A stretch of 64,000 nucleotides of DNA from Streptomyces sp. ERV7 (GTDB lineage: Bacteria > Actinomycetota > Actinomycetes > Streptomycetales > Streptomycetaceae). A program made the translations under genes and the position numbers. The stretch spans positions 248,001-312,000 of the forward strand of contig NZ_LYOY01000051.1 in the NCBI RefSeq assembly GCF_001653515.1. The letters run 5' to 3'. The notes under the pieces are model-generated. The model ran no database searches. It was not told the DNA's origin and saw only the letters and a list, made by a program, of their open reading frames with translations. Below, in pieces: positions 16,561-26,333 of the stretch. Position 1 is the first letter of the stretch. Every line of letters starts with the position of its first letter.

Positions 16561-17895
16561 TCAGAGCGCGGTGAAGGCCTGCTCGATGATGTCGAGGCCC
16601 TCGTTCAGCAGGTCCTCGCCGATGACCAGCGGCGGCAGGAAGCGCAGAACGTTGCCGTAGGTGCCGCAGGTCAGGACCAGCAGGCCCTCCGCGTGGCAGG
16701 CCTTGGCGAGCGCCGCGGCGGCGGCCGCGTGCGGCTCCTTGGTGGCGCGGTCCTGGACGAGCTCGATGGCGATCATGGCGCCGCGGCCGCGGATGTCGCC
16801 GATGATGTCGAACTTCTCGGCCATGGCGGACAGGCGGCCCTTCATGACCTCCTCGATGCGCTTGGCCTTGCCGTTGAGGTCGAGCTCCTTCATGGTCTCG
16901 ATCGCACCGAGGGCGCCGGCGCAGGCCACCGGGTTGCCGCCGTAGGTGCCGCCGAGGCCGCCCGCGTGCGCGGCGTCCATGATCTCGGCGCGGCCGGTCA
17001 CGGCGGAGAGCGGCAGACCGCCCGCGATGCCCTTGGCGGTGGTGATCAGGTCCGGGACGATGCCCTCGTCCTCACAGGCGAACCACTGGCCGGTGCGGCA
17101 GAAGCCGGACTGGATCTCGTCGGCGACGAAGACGATCCCGTTGTCCTTGGCGAACTGCGCGATCGCGGGCAGGAAGCCCTTGGCGGGCTCGATGAAGCCG
17201 CCCTCGCCGAGGACCGGCTCGATGATGATCGCGGCGACGTTGTCGGCGCCGATCTGCTTGGTGATGTTGTCGATCGCCTGGGCGGCGGCCTCGGGGCCGC
17301 AGTTCTCGGCGCCGGTCGGCCAGCGGTAGCCGTAGGCGACCGGGACGCGGTAGACCTCGGGCGCGAACGGGCCGAAGCCGTTCTTGTACGGCATGTTCTT
17401 GGCGGTCAGCGCCATCGTCAGGTTGGTACGGCCGTGGTAGCCGTGGTCGAAGACGACGACGGCCTGGCGCTTGGTGTACGCACGGGCGATCTTGACGGCG
17501 TTCTCGACGGCCTCGGCACCGCTGTTGAACAGGGCGGACTTCTTGGCGTGGTCGCCCGGGGTGAGCTCGGCGAGGGCCTCGGCGACCTCGACGTAGCCCT
17601 CGTACGGCGTGACCATGAAGCAGGTGTGGGTGAAGTCCGCGAGCTGCGCGGAGGCGCGGCGCACGACCGCCTCGGCGGAGGCGCCGACGCTGGTGACGGC
17701 GATGCCGGAACCGAAGTCGATCAGACGGTTGCCGTCGACGTCCTCGATGATGCCGCCGCCCGCGCGCGCGGTGAAGACGGGCAGGGTGGAGCCCACGCCG
17801 GCCGCGACCGCGGCCAGGCGACGGGCCTGCAGCTCCTGCGACTTGGGGCCGGGGATCGCGGTGACGATGCGGCGCTCCTGCGGGATCGCGGTCAT
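16561..17895 (-). CDS. gabT: 4-aminobutyrate aminotransferase
   Basis: This 444-residue PLP-dependent class III aminotransferase converts 4-aminobutyrate and 2-oxoglutarate to succinic semialdehyde and glutamate. Visible features are FNSGAEAVENAVK (phosphate contact), HGYHGRTN, IIIEPVLGEGG, VADEIQSGFCRTG with the PLP-binding Asp, and the Schiff-base lysine (about residue 288) in TTAKGIAGGLP. The length is normal. It would take the 4-aminobutyrate made by the upstream polyamine genes. It diverges from an ATPase gene, and a PucR regulator lies just beyond. Confidence 0.95.
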   Translation of the reverse strand: MTAIPQERRIVTAIPGPKSQELQARRLAAVAAGVGSTLPVFTARAGGGIIEDVDGNRLIDFGSGIAVTSVGASAEAVVRRASAQLADFTHTCFMVTPYEGYVEVAEALAELTPGDHAKKSALFNSGAEAVENAVKIARAYTKRQAVVVFDHGYHGRTNLTMALTAKNMPYKNGFGPFAPEVYRVPVAYGYRWPTGAENCGPEAAAQAIDNITKQIGADNVAAIIIEPVLGEGGFIEPAKGFLPAIAQFAKDNGIVFVADEIQSGFCRTGQWFACEDEGIVPDLITTAKGIAGGLPLSAVTGRAEIMDAAHAGGLGGTYGGNPVACAGALGAIETMKELDLNGKAKRIEEVMKGRLSAMAEKFDIIGDIRGRGAMIAIELVQDRATKEPHAAAAAALAKACHAEGLLVLTCGTYGNVLRFLPPLVIGEDLLNEGLDIIEQAFTAL

Positions 17896-18015
17896 GAGGG
17901 CTCCTGGGGGATCTGCGTCTTCGGACGCGGGGGTTTTGGACGCTTCCTTGGCTTTCTTCGCAGGCTAGGGGTCGCGGGGTGGTGCGGGCATGCGCCGTTA
18001 GGGAGTGGTGGGGGT

Positions 18016-19635
18016 GTGTCGTTGTCCGTGGCGGACATAGCGGCCCGGTCTTCGTCTGCGGGCCGGTGGCCCAGCCCCGCCGACTGGCCCCAGCTGCGCG
18101 AGGCCGGGCAGCACGCGGCCGCCGACCGGCTGGCCACCGACGCGGAGAGCGGCCGGATGAACGACGTGGACTGCGCCCGTATCCGGCGCGCCTGGACCTC
18201 GGTCGTCGCCGACCCCGCCCGGCTCCCCGCCTTCACCGACGCGGTGCTGCGCGACGGCGCGCGCGCCTGTCTGCACCCCTCCGGCGACCGCGACCTGCCC
18301 GCCCGCGCCGCCACCCACGACCTGCTCACCTCCCAGGTGCGGATCGGCCGGTTCGCCGACCTGGAGAACAACCCGCCCGCCCGCCGGGGCGCGGGCGCGG
18401 CCGTCGACCCGGCGGCGCTCGGCACCTCGCTGCTCGCCCTCGGCCCCTCCGGCGCGGGCAAGACCGGCCGGCTGGTGCGGCCCGTGGTGGAGTCGCTGGC
18501 GCTCCAGGCGCTGGCCGGGCAGGCCGCGGTGGTCGCCGTCGGCGCCGCGGGCACCCCGCTGGGCGCGGACGAGGCGTACGACGTGATCGTGCGGCCCGGC
18601 GACCCGGCCTCCGAGTACGACCTGGACCTCTACGGCGGCACCGTCGACCCCGACGAGGCCGCCGCCCTGCTCGCCGAGGGCTGCGCCGGTGACCTGCCCG
18701 AGGCCGACGTCCGGCGGGCCGCGACAGCGCTCGCCCAACTGCTCGGCCCCTACCGGGCGGCCTACGGCCGCTTCCCCTCGGTGCCCCGGCTGCGCGAGCT
18801 CCTGGACGGCTCCGGCGACGCGCTGGACGCGTTGCGCGCCGACCTCGACCGCGAGGCGCACCCCGCGCTCCACCGCGAGCTGGACGCGCGCGCCCGGCAG
18901 GCCGACATCCCCGGCGACCCCGGCCTGGTCCTCGCGGACCGCCTCGCCCCGCTCGACCGGCCCGCCTTCGCCGCCTTCTTCGACACCACCGGCCACAGCC
19001 GCCCGTTCTCGCTGCGCGCCCTGGAACACCCCGTACGGGTGCGGGTCGACCTGCCCGAGCGGGCGCACCCGGAGGCGGCGCGGCTGCTGAACCGGCTGCT
19101 GCTCGCCCAGTTCACGACGAACGCGATGGGCCGCCAGGACCGCTCGCTCTTCGCCTGTCTGGTCCTGGACGACGCCACGCACGCGGTGACCGCGGGCTCC
19201 GTCCGGGCGCTGCAACGGCTGCGGCAGGCCAACGCCGGGGTGGTGCTCACCCTGCGCGCCCTGGCCGACGTGCCCGAGCGGCTGCACACCCCGCTGCTCG
19301 CCTCGGTCGGCTGCCAGATGGCGTTCCGCGGGGTCACCACCTGGGACGGGCAGCTCCTGGCGCAGCTGTGGGGCACCGAGTGGATCGAGACGACGGAGGT
19401 CGCCAAGCACGCGGTCTTCGCCGACCAGCCGCTGACCCGGGCGCTGCACTCGCTGCGCAAGCTGGCCACGGGCAAGCCGGTGACCCGGGACGCGGTCACC
19501 GTGCGCAAGGTCGAGCGGGAGCGCTGGTCCGCCTCCCAGCTCGCCCACCAGGTGCCCGCCGGGCACGCGGTGCTCTCGCTCACCGACGTCGGGGGCGAGC
19601 ACGCGCCGCCGCTCCTGGTGGACCTACGGGGCTGA
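18016..19635 (+). CDS. TraG/VirD4-like ATP-binding protein
   Basis: The 539-residue product has a Walker A motif GPSGAGKT with Lys149 and a Walker B-like CLVLDDATH around residue 397. After it comes QRLRQANAGVVLTLRALADVP, as in VirD4/TraG-type coupling or FtsK-like pumps. No membrane helix is evident at the N-terminus. It is conserved beside gabT in Streptomyces, but its role is unknown; no conjugation genes are near. The GTG at 18016 is the best start, since the long upstream frame is antisense to gabT. It ends 113 bases before the PucR gene. Confidence 0.75.
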   Translation: MSLSVADIAARSSSAGRWPSPADWPQLREAGQHAAADRLATDAESGRMNDVDCARIRRAWTSVVADPARLPAFTDAVLRDGARACLHPSGDRDLPARAATHDLLTSQVRIGRFADLENNPPARRGAGAAVDPAALGTSLLALGPSGAGKTGRLVRPVVESLALQALAGQAAVVAVGAAGTPLGADEAYDVIVRPGDPASEYDLDLYGGTVDPDEAAALLAEGCAGDLPEADVRRAATALAQLLGPYRAAYGRFPSVPRLRELLDGSGDALDALRADLDREAHPALHRELDARARQADIPGDPGLVLADRLAPLDRPAFAAFFDTTGHSRPFSLRALEHPVRVRVDLPERAHPEAARLLNRLLLAQFTTNAMGRQDRSLFACLVLDDATHAVTAGSVRALQRLRQANAGVVLTLRALADVPERLHTPLLASVGCQMAFRGVTTWDGQLLAQLWGTEWIETTEVAKHAVFADQPLTRALHSLRKLATGKPVTRDAVTVRKVERERWSASQLAHQVPAGHAVLSLTDVGGEHAPPLLVDLRG

Positions 19636-19748
19636 GGGCTCACGGGGGCGCCGCGGGGAGCGCCGCGAACCCGCCGTCCTGGCAGAATCGGGGTGCGCCC
19701 TTCATACGGGACGGCGCATTCCCCTGTCGAAGGTCGTCGAAGCCCCCC

Positions 19749-21278
19749 ATGCCGCCCACCCTCGCCTCCCTCGTCCAGCACTCGGCGCTGAAGCTCACCG
19801 TGCGCGCGGGCGAGGGCCGGCTGGACACGCCGGTGCGCTGGGCGCACGTCAGCGAGCTGGCCGACCCCGTCCCGTACATGGAGGGCGGCGAGCTCCTCCT
19901 CATCACCGCGATGACGCTGGACGCCGAGGATCCGCAGACGATGCGGCGCTATGTGCGCCGCCTGATGGGCGCCGGGGTCGTCGGGCTCGGCTTCGCGGTC
20001 GGCGTCACCTACGACACGGTGCCGGACGCGCTGCTCGACGCGGCCCGCGAGGAGGACTTCCCCCTTCTGGAGGTGCCGCGCCGCACCCCGTTCCTGGCGA
20101 TCTCCAAGGCCGTCTCGGCGGCGATCTCGGCCGACCAGTACCGGGCGGTGACGGCGGGCTTCGAGGCCCAGCGCGAACTGACCCGGGCCGCGCTCGCGGG
20201 CCCCGGCGACCTGCTCGCCCGGCTCGCGGCGCACGTGGACGGCTGGGCGGCGCTGTACGACACGGCGGGCGCGGTGGTGGCGGTGCGGCCGGAGTGGGCG
20301 GGGCGGCGGGCGGCCCGGCTCACCGCCGACGTGGCCCGGCTGCGGGACCGGGCGGCGCCGGCCAGCGCGGTGGTCGGCGGCTCCGACGACCGCGTCGAGC
20401 TCCAGTCCCTGGGGACGGGCCGCCGGGTGCGCGGGGCGCTGGCGGTCGGTACGGGGGCGCCGCTGGGTACGGCCGAGCGGTACGCGGTGCACTCCGCGGT
20501 CGCGCTGCTGACCCTCACCACGGAGCGGACGCGGGCCCTCCAACTGGCCGAGCAGCGCCTGGGCGCGGCGGTGCTGCGGATGCTGCTGTCCGGGCAGCAG
20601 GACCACGCCCGGGCGGTGGCGGGCGATCTGTACGGCGGCCTCCTCGACGCCCCCTTCCGGCTCGTCATCGCCGAGACCGAGGGGGAGGCGGCCGACCTCG
20701 GGGTGCTCGCCGAGGCGATGGAGTCGGCGGCGGCGCGCTCCGGCGAGGCGGTCCTGGTGGTCCCCGAGGGCGACCGGCTGGTGGTCCTCGCGTCGGACGG
20801 CGGCGACGCGGTGGCCGCGTGCGTCTCCTTCACCCCCGAGGAGGGTGGCGAACTGGTGATCGGCCTCTCCGCCCCCGCCGGGCCGATAGCGGCGGCGTCC
20901 GCGTACAAGCAGGCCGAGCAGGCCCTGTCGGTGGCCCGGCGGCGCGGCCGCCCGCTGGTCGAGCACGAGGAGCTGGTGGCGGGCTCGCTGGTGCCGCTGC
21001 TCGCGGACGACGCGGTACGGGCGTTCGCCGACGGGATGCTGCGGGCGCTCTACGAGCACGACGCGACCGGCCGCGGCGACCTGGTGGCCTCGCTCCGGGC
21101 GTGGCTGTCGCGCCACGGCCAGTGGGACGCGGCGGCGGCGGACCTGGGGGTGCACCGCCACACGCTCCGCTACCGGATGCGGCGCGTGGAGGAGATCCTG
21201 GGCCGCTCCCTGGACGACCCGGACGTCCGAATGGAACTGTGGCTGGCCCTGAAGACAACGGCTTCCCAGGACACGTGA
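19749..21278 (+). CDS. PucR-family transcriptional regulator
   Basis: The product has 509 residues. The N-terminal PucR domain (about 10-125) includes VRWAHVSELADPVPYMEGGELLL. The middle is a GGDEF-like/CdaR-type region. The C-terminal helix-turn-helix contains AAADLGVHRHTLRYRMRRVEEILGR (about 465-490). PucR relatives regulate purine, GABA or amino-acid catabolism. Its place between gabT and an aldehyde dehydrogenase suggests control of 4-aminobutyrate use; this is inference. The start is the ATG at 19749, since homologues begin MPPTLASLV. No close Shine-Dalgarno is seen. Confidence 0.88.
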   Translation: MPPTLASLVQHSALKLTVRAGEGRLDTPVRWAHVSELADPVPYMEGGELLLITAMTLDAEDPQTMRRYVRRLMGAGVVGLGFAVGVTYDTVPDALLDAAREEDFPLLEVPRRTPFLAISKAVSAAISADQYRAVTAGFEAQRELTRAALAGPGDLLARLAAHVDGWAALYDTAGAVVAVRPEWAGRRAARLTADVARLRDRAAPASAVVGGSDDRVELQSLGTGRRVRGALAVGTGAPLGTAERYAVHSAVALLTLTTERTRALQLAEQRLGAAVLRMLLSGQQDHARAVAGDLYGGLLDAPFRLVIAETEGEAADLGVLAEAMESAAARSGEAVLVVPEGDRLVVLASDGGDAVAACVSFTPEEGGELVIGLSAPAGPIAAASAYKQAEQALSVARRRGRPLVEHEELVAGSLVPLLADDAVRAFADGMLRALYEHDATGRGDLVASLRAWLSRHGQWDAAAADLGVHRHTLRYRMRRVEEILGRSLDDPDVRMELWLALKTTASQDT

Positions 21279-21417
21279 TCGCCCCCTCCAAAAGGGTGTG
21301 GGCGGGCGGCGTATCACTCCACCCCGGACAAACCCCGACCCGCCCGGACCGGCCTACGGTGGGAGGGACAAGCGCAGATCCATCTCCCCATCTACCTCGG
21401 AAGGGCCGGGATTCGAC

Positions 21418-22863
21418 ATGACTTCCACCCACGCCTTCTGGCTCGCCGGCCGCCAGGCCACCGGTGAGGACAGCTTCGACGTCACCTCCCCCTGGGACGG
21501 CCGGCTGGTCGGCAAGGTGAGCGTGCCCACCGAGGCCCAGGTCGAGGAGGCCGTCGCCGCCGCGCACGCCGTGGTCGACGAGTTCGCCGCGACCCCCGCG
21601 CACGTACGCGCCGCGGCCCTCGACCACGTCTCCAAGCGCCTCACCGAGCGCACCGAGGAGATCGCCCAGCTCATCTCCGCCGAGAACGGCAAGCCCATCA
21701 AGTGGGCCCGCGGCGAGGTCGGCCGTGCCGTCTCCGTGTTCCGGTTCGCGGCCGAGGAGGCCCGGCGCTTCAACGGTGGCGAGGCCCAGCGGCTGGACAC
21801 CGACGCGGGTGGCAAGGGCCGTCTCGCCCTCACCCGCCGCTTCCCCAAGGGCGTCGTCCTCGGCATCGCGCCGTTCAACTTCCCGCTGAACCTGTGCGCC
21901 CACAAGGTCGCCCCGGCCATCGCCGTCGGCGCGCCGATCATCCTCAAGCCGGCCCCGGCCACCCCGCTCTCGGGCCTCATCCTCGGTGAGCTGCTCGCCG
22001 AGACCGAGCTGCCCGCCGGCTCGTGGAGCGTCCTGCCGGTCGCCAACGACAAGATGCCGGCCCTGGTGCAGGACGACCGCCTCCCGGTCATCTCCTTCAC
22101 CGGCTCCGACAAGGTCGGCTACGCGATCATGGACTCGGTGCCGCGCAAGCACTGCACCCTGGAGCTCGGCGGCAACGGCGCCGCGGTCGTCCTTGCCGAC
22201 TTCGCCTCGGACGAGGACCTGGACTGGGCGGCGACCCGTATCGCCACCTTCTCCAACTACCAGGGCGGCCAGTCCTGCATCTCCGTGCAGCGCGTGATCG
22301 CCGACGCCGCCGTGTACGACCGGCTGCTGCCGAAGATCGTCGCGGCCGTCGAGGCCCAGGTCACCGGCGACCCGTCCGACTCCGCCACCGACGTCGGCCC
22401 GCTGGTCAGCGAGGACGCCGCCAAGCGCGTGGAGTCCTGGGTCGACGAGGCCGTCTCGGCCGGCGCCAAGCTGCTCGCGGGCGGCAAGCGCGACGGCGCC
22501 GCCTACGCCCCGACCGTCCTCACCGAGGTCCCGGCCGACACCACCCTCGCCTGCGAGGAGGTCTTCGGACCGGTCCTCACCGTGCAGAAGGTGGACGGCG
22601 AGGACGAGGCCTTCGCGGCCGTCAACTCCTCCAAGTACGGCCTCCAGGCGGGCGTCTTCACGCACAACGTGCAGACCGCCTTCCGCGCCCACCGCGCCCT
22701 GGAGGTCGGCGGCGTGATCGTCGGCGACGTCCCCTCGTACCGCGCGGACCAGATGCCGTACGGCGGCGCCAAGGCCTCCGGCGTCGGCCGCGAGGGCGTG
22801 CGCTACGCGATGGACGACTACACCTACGAGCGTGTGCTGGTCCTGACGGGCCTCGCCCTCTAG
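21418..22863 (+). CDS. NAD(P)-dependent aldehyde dehydrogenase
   Basis: This full-length aldehyde dehydrogenase of 481 residues has the cofactor motifs IAPFNFPLNL and FTGSDKVG. The catalytic Glu is in LELGGNGAA and the catalytic Cys287 in GGQSCISVQ. The sequence is closer to GapN/glyceraldehyde- or lactaldehyde-type enzymes than to the polyamine-type dehydrogenase near 6 kb. Succinic semialdehyde from gabT would be an attractive substrate but cannot be assigned. The start codon is ATG 21418. A strong terminator follows at once, so it ends its transcript. Confidence 0.88.
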   Translation: MTSTHAFWLAGRQATGEDSFDVTSPWDGRLVGKVSVPTEAQVEEAVAAAHAVVDEFAATPAHVRAAALDHVSKRLTERTEEIAQLISAENGKPIKWARGEVGRAVSVFRFAAEEARRFNGGEAQRLDTDAGGKGRLALTRRFPKGVVLGIAPFNFPLNLCAHKVAPAIAVGAPIILKPAPATPLSGLILGELLAETELPAGSWSVLPVANDKMPALVQDDRLPVISFTGSDKVGYAIMDSVPRKHCTLELGGNGAAVVLADFASDEDLDWAATRIATFSNYQGGQSCISVQRVIADAAVYDRLLPKIVAAVEAQVTGDPSDSATDVGPLVSEDAAKRVESWVDEAVSAGAKLLAGGKRDGAAYAPTVLTEVPADTTLACEEVFGPVLTVQKVDGEDEAFAAVNSSKYGLQAGVFTHNVQTAFRAHRALEVGGVIVGDVPSYRADQMPYGGAKASGVGREGVRYAMDDYTYERVLVLTGLAL

Positions 22864-22878
22864 GACGTACGTACGGAC

Positions 22879-22910
22879 ACGGCCGGAGCCCACCGACGGG
22901 CTCCGGCCGT
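22879..22910 (+). terminator. Intrinsic terminator after aldehyde dehydrogenase
   Basis: ACGGCCGGAGCCC (22879-22891) pairs perfectly with GGGCTCCGGCCGT (22898-22910) around a six-base loop and is followed by TTT. It lies 15 bases after the stop codon. Confidence 0.85.
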
Positions 22911-23027
22911 TTCGCGTCCCAGGGGTGGTCGGGCCGCCGGGAATCGGGTACATACGGACGAGTAGCACTGTCCGGTAACGGGTGCGTGCGCGCGCCCCGA
23001 CAACCTCGCGGCGAGGAGAACCCCTCA

Positions 23028-24953
23028 ATGACCGCACCACACGGCACACCCAAGGTCTCCGAGCGCGAAGCGCGCCGGGTCGCCGAAGCCGCGCGCGAGC
23101 AGGACTGGCGCAAGCCGAGCTTCGCGAAGGAACTCTTCCTCGGGCGTTTCCGGCTCGACCTCATCCATCCGCATCCGCTGCCCGCCACGGACGACGTGGA
23201 GCGCGGCGAGGCGTTCCTCGCCAAGCTGCGGGACTTCTGCGAGACGAAGATCGACGGCGCCCTGATCGAGCGCGAGTCGCAGATCCCCGACGAGGTGATC
23301 AACGGGCTCAAGGAGCTCGGCGCCCTCGGGATGAAGATCGACACCAAGTACGGCGGCCTCGGCCTCACCCAGGTGTACTACAACAAGGCGCTCGCCCTCG
23401 TTGGTTCCGCCAGCCCCGCGATCGGCGCGCTGCTCTCGGCGCACCAGTCGATCGGCGTACCGCAGCCGCTGAAGCTCTTCGGCACCCAGGAGCAGCGGGA
23501 CACCTTCCTGCCGCGCTGCGCCCGTACGGACATCTCCGCCTTCCTGCTCACCGAGCCGGACGTCGGCTCGGACCCGGCCCGGCTCGCCACCTCGGCGGTA
23601 CCGGACGGCGACGACGCGTACGTCCTGGACGGTGTGAAGCTCTGGACCACCAACGGCGTGGTGGCCGACCTGCTGGTCGTCATGGCGCGGGTGCCGAAGT
23701 CCGAGGGGCACAAGGGCGGCATCACCGCCTTCGTCGTCGAGGCCGACTCACCCGGTGTCACCGTGGAGAACCGCAACGCCTTCATGGGGCTGCGCGGCAT
23801 CGAGAACGGCGTGACCCGCTTCCACCAGGTCCGCGTCCCCGCCTCGCACCGGATCGGCCCCGAGGGCGCCGGGCTGAAGATCGCCCTGACCACGCTGAAC
23901 ACCGGCCGCCTCTCGCTGCCCGCGATGTGCGTCGGGGCGGGCAAGTGGTGTCTGAAGATCGCCCGGGAGTGGTCGGCGGCGCGTGAGCAGTGGGGCAAGC
24001 CGATCGCCCAGCACGAGGCCGTCGGCAGCAAGATCTCGTTCATCGCGGCCACCACCTTCGCCCTGGAGGCGGTGCTCGACCTGTCCTCGCAGATGGCCGA
24101 CGAGGACCGCAACGACATCCGTATCGAGGCGGCCCTCGCCAAGCTCTACGGCTCCGAGATGGCCTGGCTGATGGCCGACGAACTGGTCCAGATCCGCGGC
24201 GGGCGCGGCTTCGAGACCGCCGACTCGCTGGCCGCCCGGGGCGAGCGGGCCGTACCGGCCGAGCAGATCCTGCGCGATCTGCGCATCAACCGGATCTTCG
24301 AGGGCTCCACCGAGATCATGCATCTGCTGATCGCGCGCGAGGCGGTCGACGCCCATCTGTCGGTCGCGGGCGATCTGATCGACCCCGACAAGAAGCTGCC
24401 CGACAAGGCCAAGGCGGGTGCGGGCGCCGCCGCCTTCTACGCCCGCTGGCTGCCCAAACTGCTCTCCGGGCCCGGTCAACTGCCCAACTCCTACAGCGAG
24501 TTCGGCGATCTGGCGCAGCACATCCGGTACGTCGAGCGGTCCTCCCGCAAGCTGGCCCGCTCCACGTTCTACGCGATGTCGCGCTGGCAGGGCCGGATGG
24601 AGACCAAACAGGGCTTCCTCGGCCGGATCGTGGACATCGGCGCCGAACTCTTCGCGATGAGCGCCGCCTGTGTACGGGCGGAGCTGCTGCGGGCGACCGG
24701 TGAGCACGGCCGCGAGGCCCATCAGCTGGCCGACGTCTTCTGCCGGCAGGCCCGGATCCGGGTGGACGAGCTCTTCGAGCGGCTGTGGGCCAACACCGAC
24801 GAGCTGGACCGCAGGGTCGTCACCGGGGTGCTGGCCGGGGCGTACACCTGGCTGGAGGAGGGCGTCGTCGACCCGTCCGGCGACGGCCCGTGGATCGCGG
24901 ACGCGACACCGGGGCCCGCGAAGGGCGACAACGTCCACCGCCCGATCCGCTGA
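23028..24953 (+). CDS. Large acyl-CoA dehydrogenase (FadE5-like)
   Basis: The product has 641 residues, far longer than the usual 380-residue acyl-CoA dehydrogenases and comparable with mycobacterial FadE5. The core contains FLLTEPDVGSDPARL and LWTTNGVVADLLVV (FAD and substrate contacts), and REQWGKPIAQHEAVG. The catalytic Glu is in IFEGSTEIMH. The last 180 residues are a helical extension typical of this subfamily. It would catalyse the first oxidation step of beta-oxidation on an acyl-CoA of unknown chain length. GAGGAGA lies nine bases before the ATG. A terminator follows, so it is probably monocistronic. Confidence 0.88.
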   Translation: MTAPHGTPKVSEREARRVAEAAREQDWRKPSFAKELFLGRFRLDLIHPHPLPATDDVERGEAFLAKLRDFCETKIDGALIERESQIPDEVINGLKELGALGMKIDTKYGGLGLTQVYYNKALALVGSASPAIGALLSAHQSIGVPQPLKLFGTQEQRDTFLPRCARTDISAFLLTEPDVGSDPARLATSAVPDGDDAYVLDGVKLWTTNGVVADLLVVMARVPKSEGHKGGITAFVVEADSPGVTVENRNAFMGLRGIENGVTRFHQVRVPASHRIGPEGAGLKIALTTLNTGRLSLPAMCVGAGKWCLKIAREWSAAREQWGKPIAQHEAVGSKISFIAATTFALEAVLDLSSQMADEDRNDIRIEAALAKLYGSEMAWLMADELVQIRGGRGFETADSLAARGERAVPAEQILRDLRINRIFEGSTEIMHLLIAREAVDAHLSVAGDLIDPDKKLPDKAKAGAGAAAFYARWLPKLLSGPGQLPNSYSEFGDLAQHIRYVERSSRKLARSTFYAMSRWQGRMETKQGFLGRIVDIGAELFAMSAACVRAELLRATGEHGREAHQLADVFCRQARIRVDELFERLWANTDELDRRVVTGVLAGAYTWLEEGVVDPSGDGPWIADATPGPAKGDNVHRPIR

Positions 24954-24962
24954 ATCCGCCGG

Positions 24963-25007
24963 GCCGTTGGGACACCCGGGGGGCCCGCTCCCGGGTGTCC
25001 CGACGGC
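24963..25007 (+). terminator. Strong terminator after acyl-CoA dehydrogenase
   Basis: Two 18-base arms (24963-24980 and 24990-25007) pair with a single G-U position around a nine-base loop. The hairpin begins nine bases past the stop and separates this gene from dxr. Confidence 0.8.
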
Positions 25008-25082
25008 TCCGGAACACGCCGCGCGGACCCCGCACGGGGGAGTGCTGTCCCGGCGCACAGCCGATGCGGCAAGAATGGGGGC

Positions 25083-26333
25083 ATGAGCGACAGCCCAGCC
25101 CCCCTCGCCGACCCGCACATCGCCTTCGACCCCGCTGAAGGCCGCCGGGACATCGTCGTCCTCGGCTCCACCGGGTCCATCGGCACCCAGGCCATCGACC
25201 TGGTGCTGCGCAACCCCGACCGGTTCCGCGTCACCGCGCTCGCCGCGTCGGGCGGACGGGTCGCGCTCCTGGCCGAGCAGGCGCGCCGGCTGCGGGTCCG
25301 CACGGTCGCGGTCGCCCGGCCGGACGCCGTGCCCGCGCTGCGCGAGGCGCTGACGGAGCAGTACGGCGCGGAGCCGCTGCCCGAGATCCTCGCCGGACCC
25401 GACGCGGCCGCCGAGCTCGCCGCCTCCGAGTGCCACACCGTCCTCAACGGCATCACCGGCTCCATCGGCCTGGCGCCCACCCTGGCCGCCCTGGAGGCGG
25501 GCCGCACGCTCGCCCTCGCCAACAAGGAGTCGCTGATCGTCGGCGGCCCCCTGGTGAAGGCGCTCGCCAAGCCCGGCCAGATCATCCCGGTCGACTCCGA
25601 GCACGCCGCCCTCTTCCAGGCCCTCGCCGCGGGCACCCGCGCCGATGTACGCAAGCTGGTGGTCACCGCCTCCGGCGGCCCCTTCCGCGGCCGTACGCGC
25701 GCGGAGCTGGCGGACGTGACGCCCGAGGACGCCCTCGCACACCCCACCTGGGCCATGGGCCCGGTGATCACGGTCAATTCGGCCACCCTGGTGAACAAGG
25801 GCCTCGAAGTCATCGAGGCGCACCTGCTGTACGACATCCCCTTCGACCGGATCGAGGTGGTCGTGCACCCGCAGTCCTACGTCCACTCCATGGTCGAGTT
25901 CACCGACGGCTCCACCCTCGCCCAGGCCACCCCGCCCGATATGCGCGGCCCGATCGCCATCGGCATCGGCTGGCCCGAGCGGGTGCCCGACGCGGCCCCG
26001 GCCTTCGACTGGACCAAGGCGTCGAGCTGGGAGTTCTTCCCGCTGGACACCGAGGCCTTCCCCTCGGTCGGACTCGCCCGGCACGTCGGGGAGCTGGGCG
26101 GTACGGCTCCGGCGGTGTTCAATGCCGCGAACGAGGAGTGCGTGGACGCTTTCCTCGCGGGACGGCTGCCTTTCAACGGCATCATGGATACGGTCACAGA
26201 GGTCGTGGCCGAGCACGGCACCCCCGCGGAGGGAACCTCCCTCACGGTCTCGGACGTCCTGGAAGCGGAGACCTGGGCACGGGCCCGGGCCCGTGAACTC
26301 GCGGTGAAGGCGACAGCAAAGGCGCGCGCATGA
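25083..26333 (+). CDS. dxr: 1-deoxy-D-xylulose 5-phosphate reductoisomerase
   Basis: This 416-residue enzyme makes 2-C-methyl-D-erythritol 4-phosphate with NADPH, the committed step of the MEP isoprenoid pathway. The NADPH-binding motif GSTGSIG is at residues 28-34. Metal and substrate residues are in ALANKESLI, PVDSEHAALFQ and TVNSATLVNKGLEVIEA. The N-terminal 20 residues are an extension typical of actinobacteria. It starts at ATG 25083 and overlaps rseP by four bases (ATGA), so the two are co-translated. Its presence shows the organism relies on the MEP pathway, which makes the broken ispG downstream notable. Confidence 0.96.
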   Translation: MSDSPAPLADPHIAFDPAEGRRDIVVLGSTGSIGTQAIDLVLRNPDRFRVTALAASGGRVALLAEQARRLRVRTVAVARPDAVPALREALTEQYGAEPLPEILAGPDAAAELAASECHTVLNGITGSIGLAPTLAALEAGRTLALANKESLIVGGPLVKALAKPGQIIPVDSEHAALFQALAAGTRADVRKLVVTASGGPFRGRTRAELADVTPEDALAHPTWAMGPVITVNSATLVNKGLEVIEAHLLYDIPFDRIEVVVHPQSYVHSMVEFTDGSTLAQATPPDMRGPIAIGIGWPERVPDAAPAFDWTKASSWEFFPLDTEAFPSVGLARHVGELGGTAPAVFNAANEECVDAFLAGRLPFNGIMDTVTEVVAEHGTPAEGTSLTVSDVLEAETWARARARELAVKATAKARA

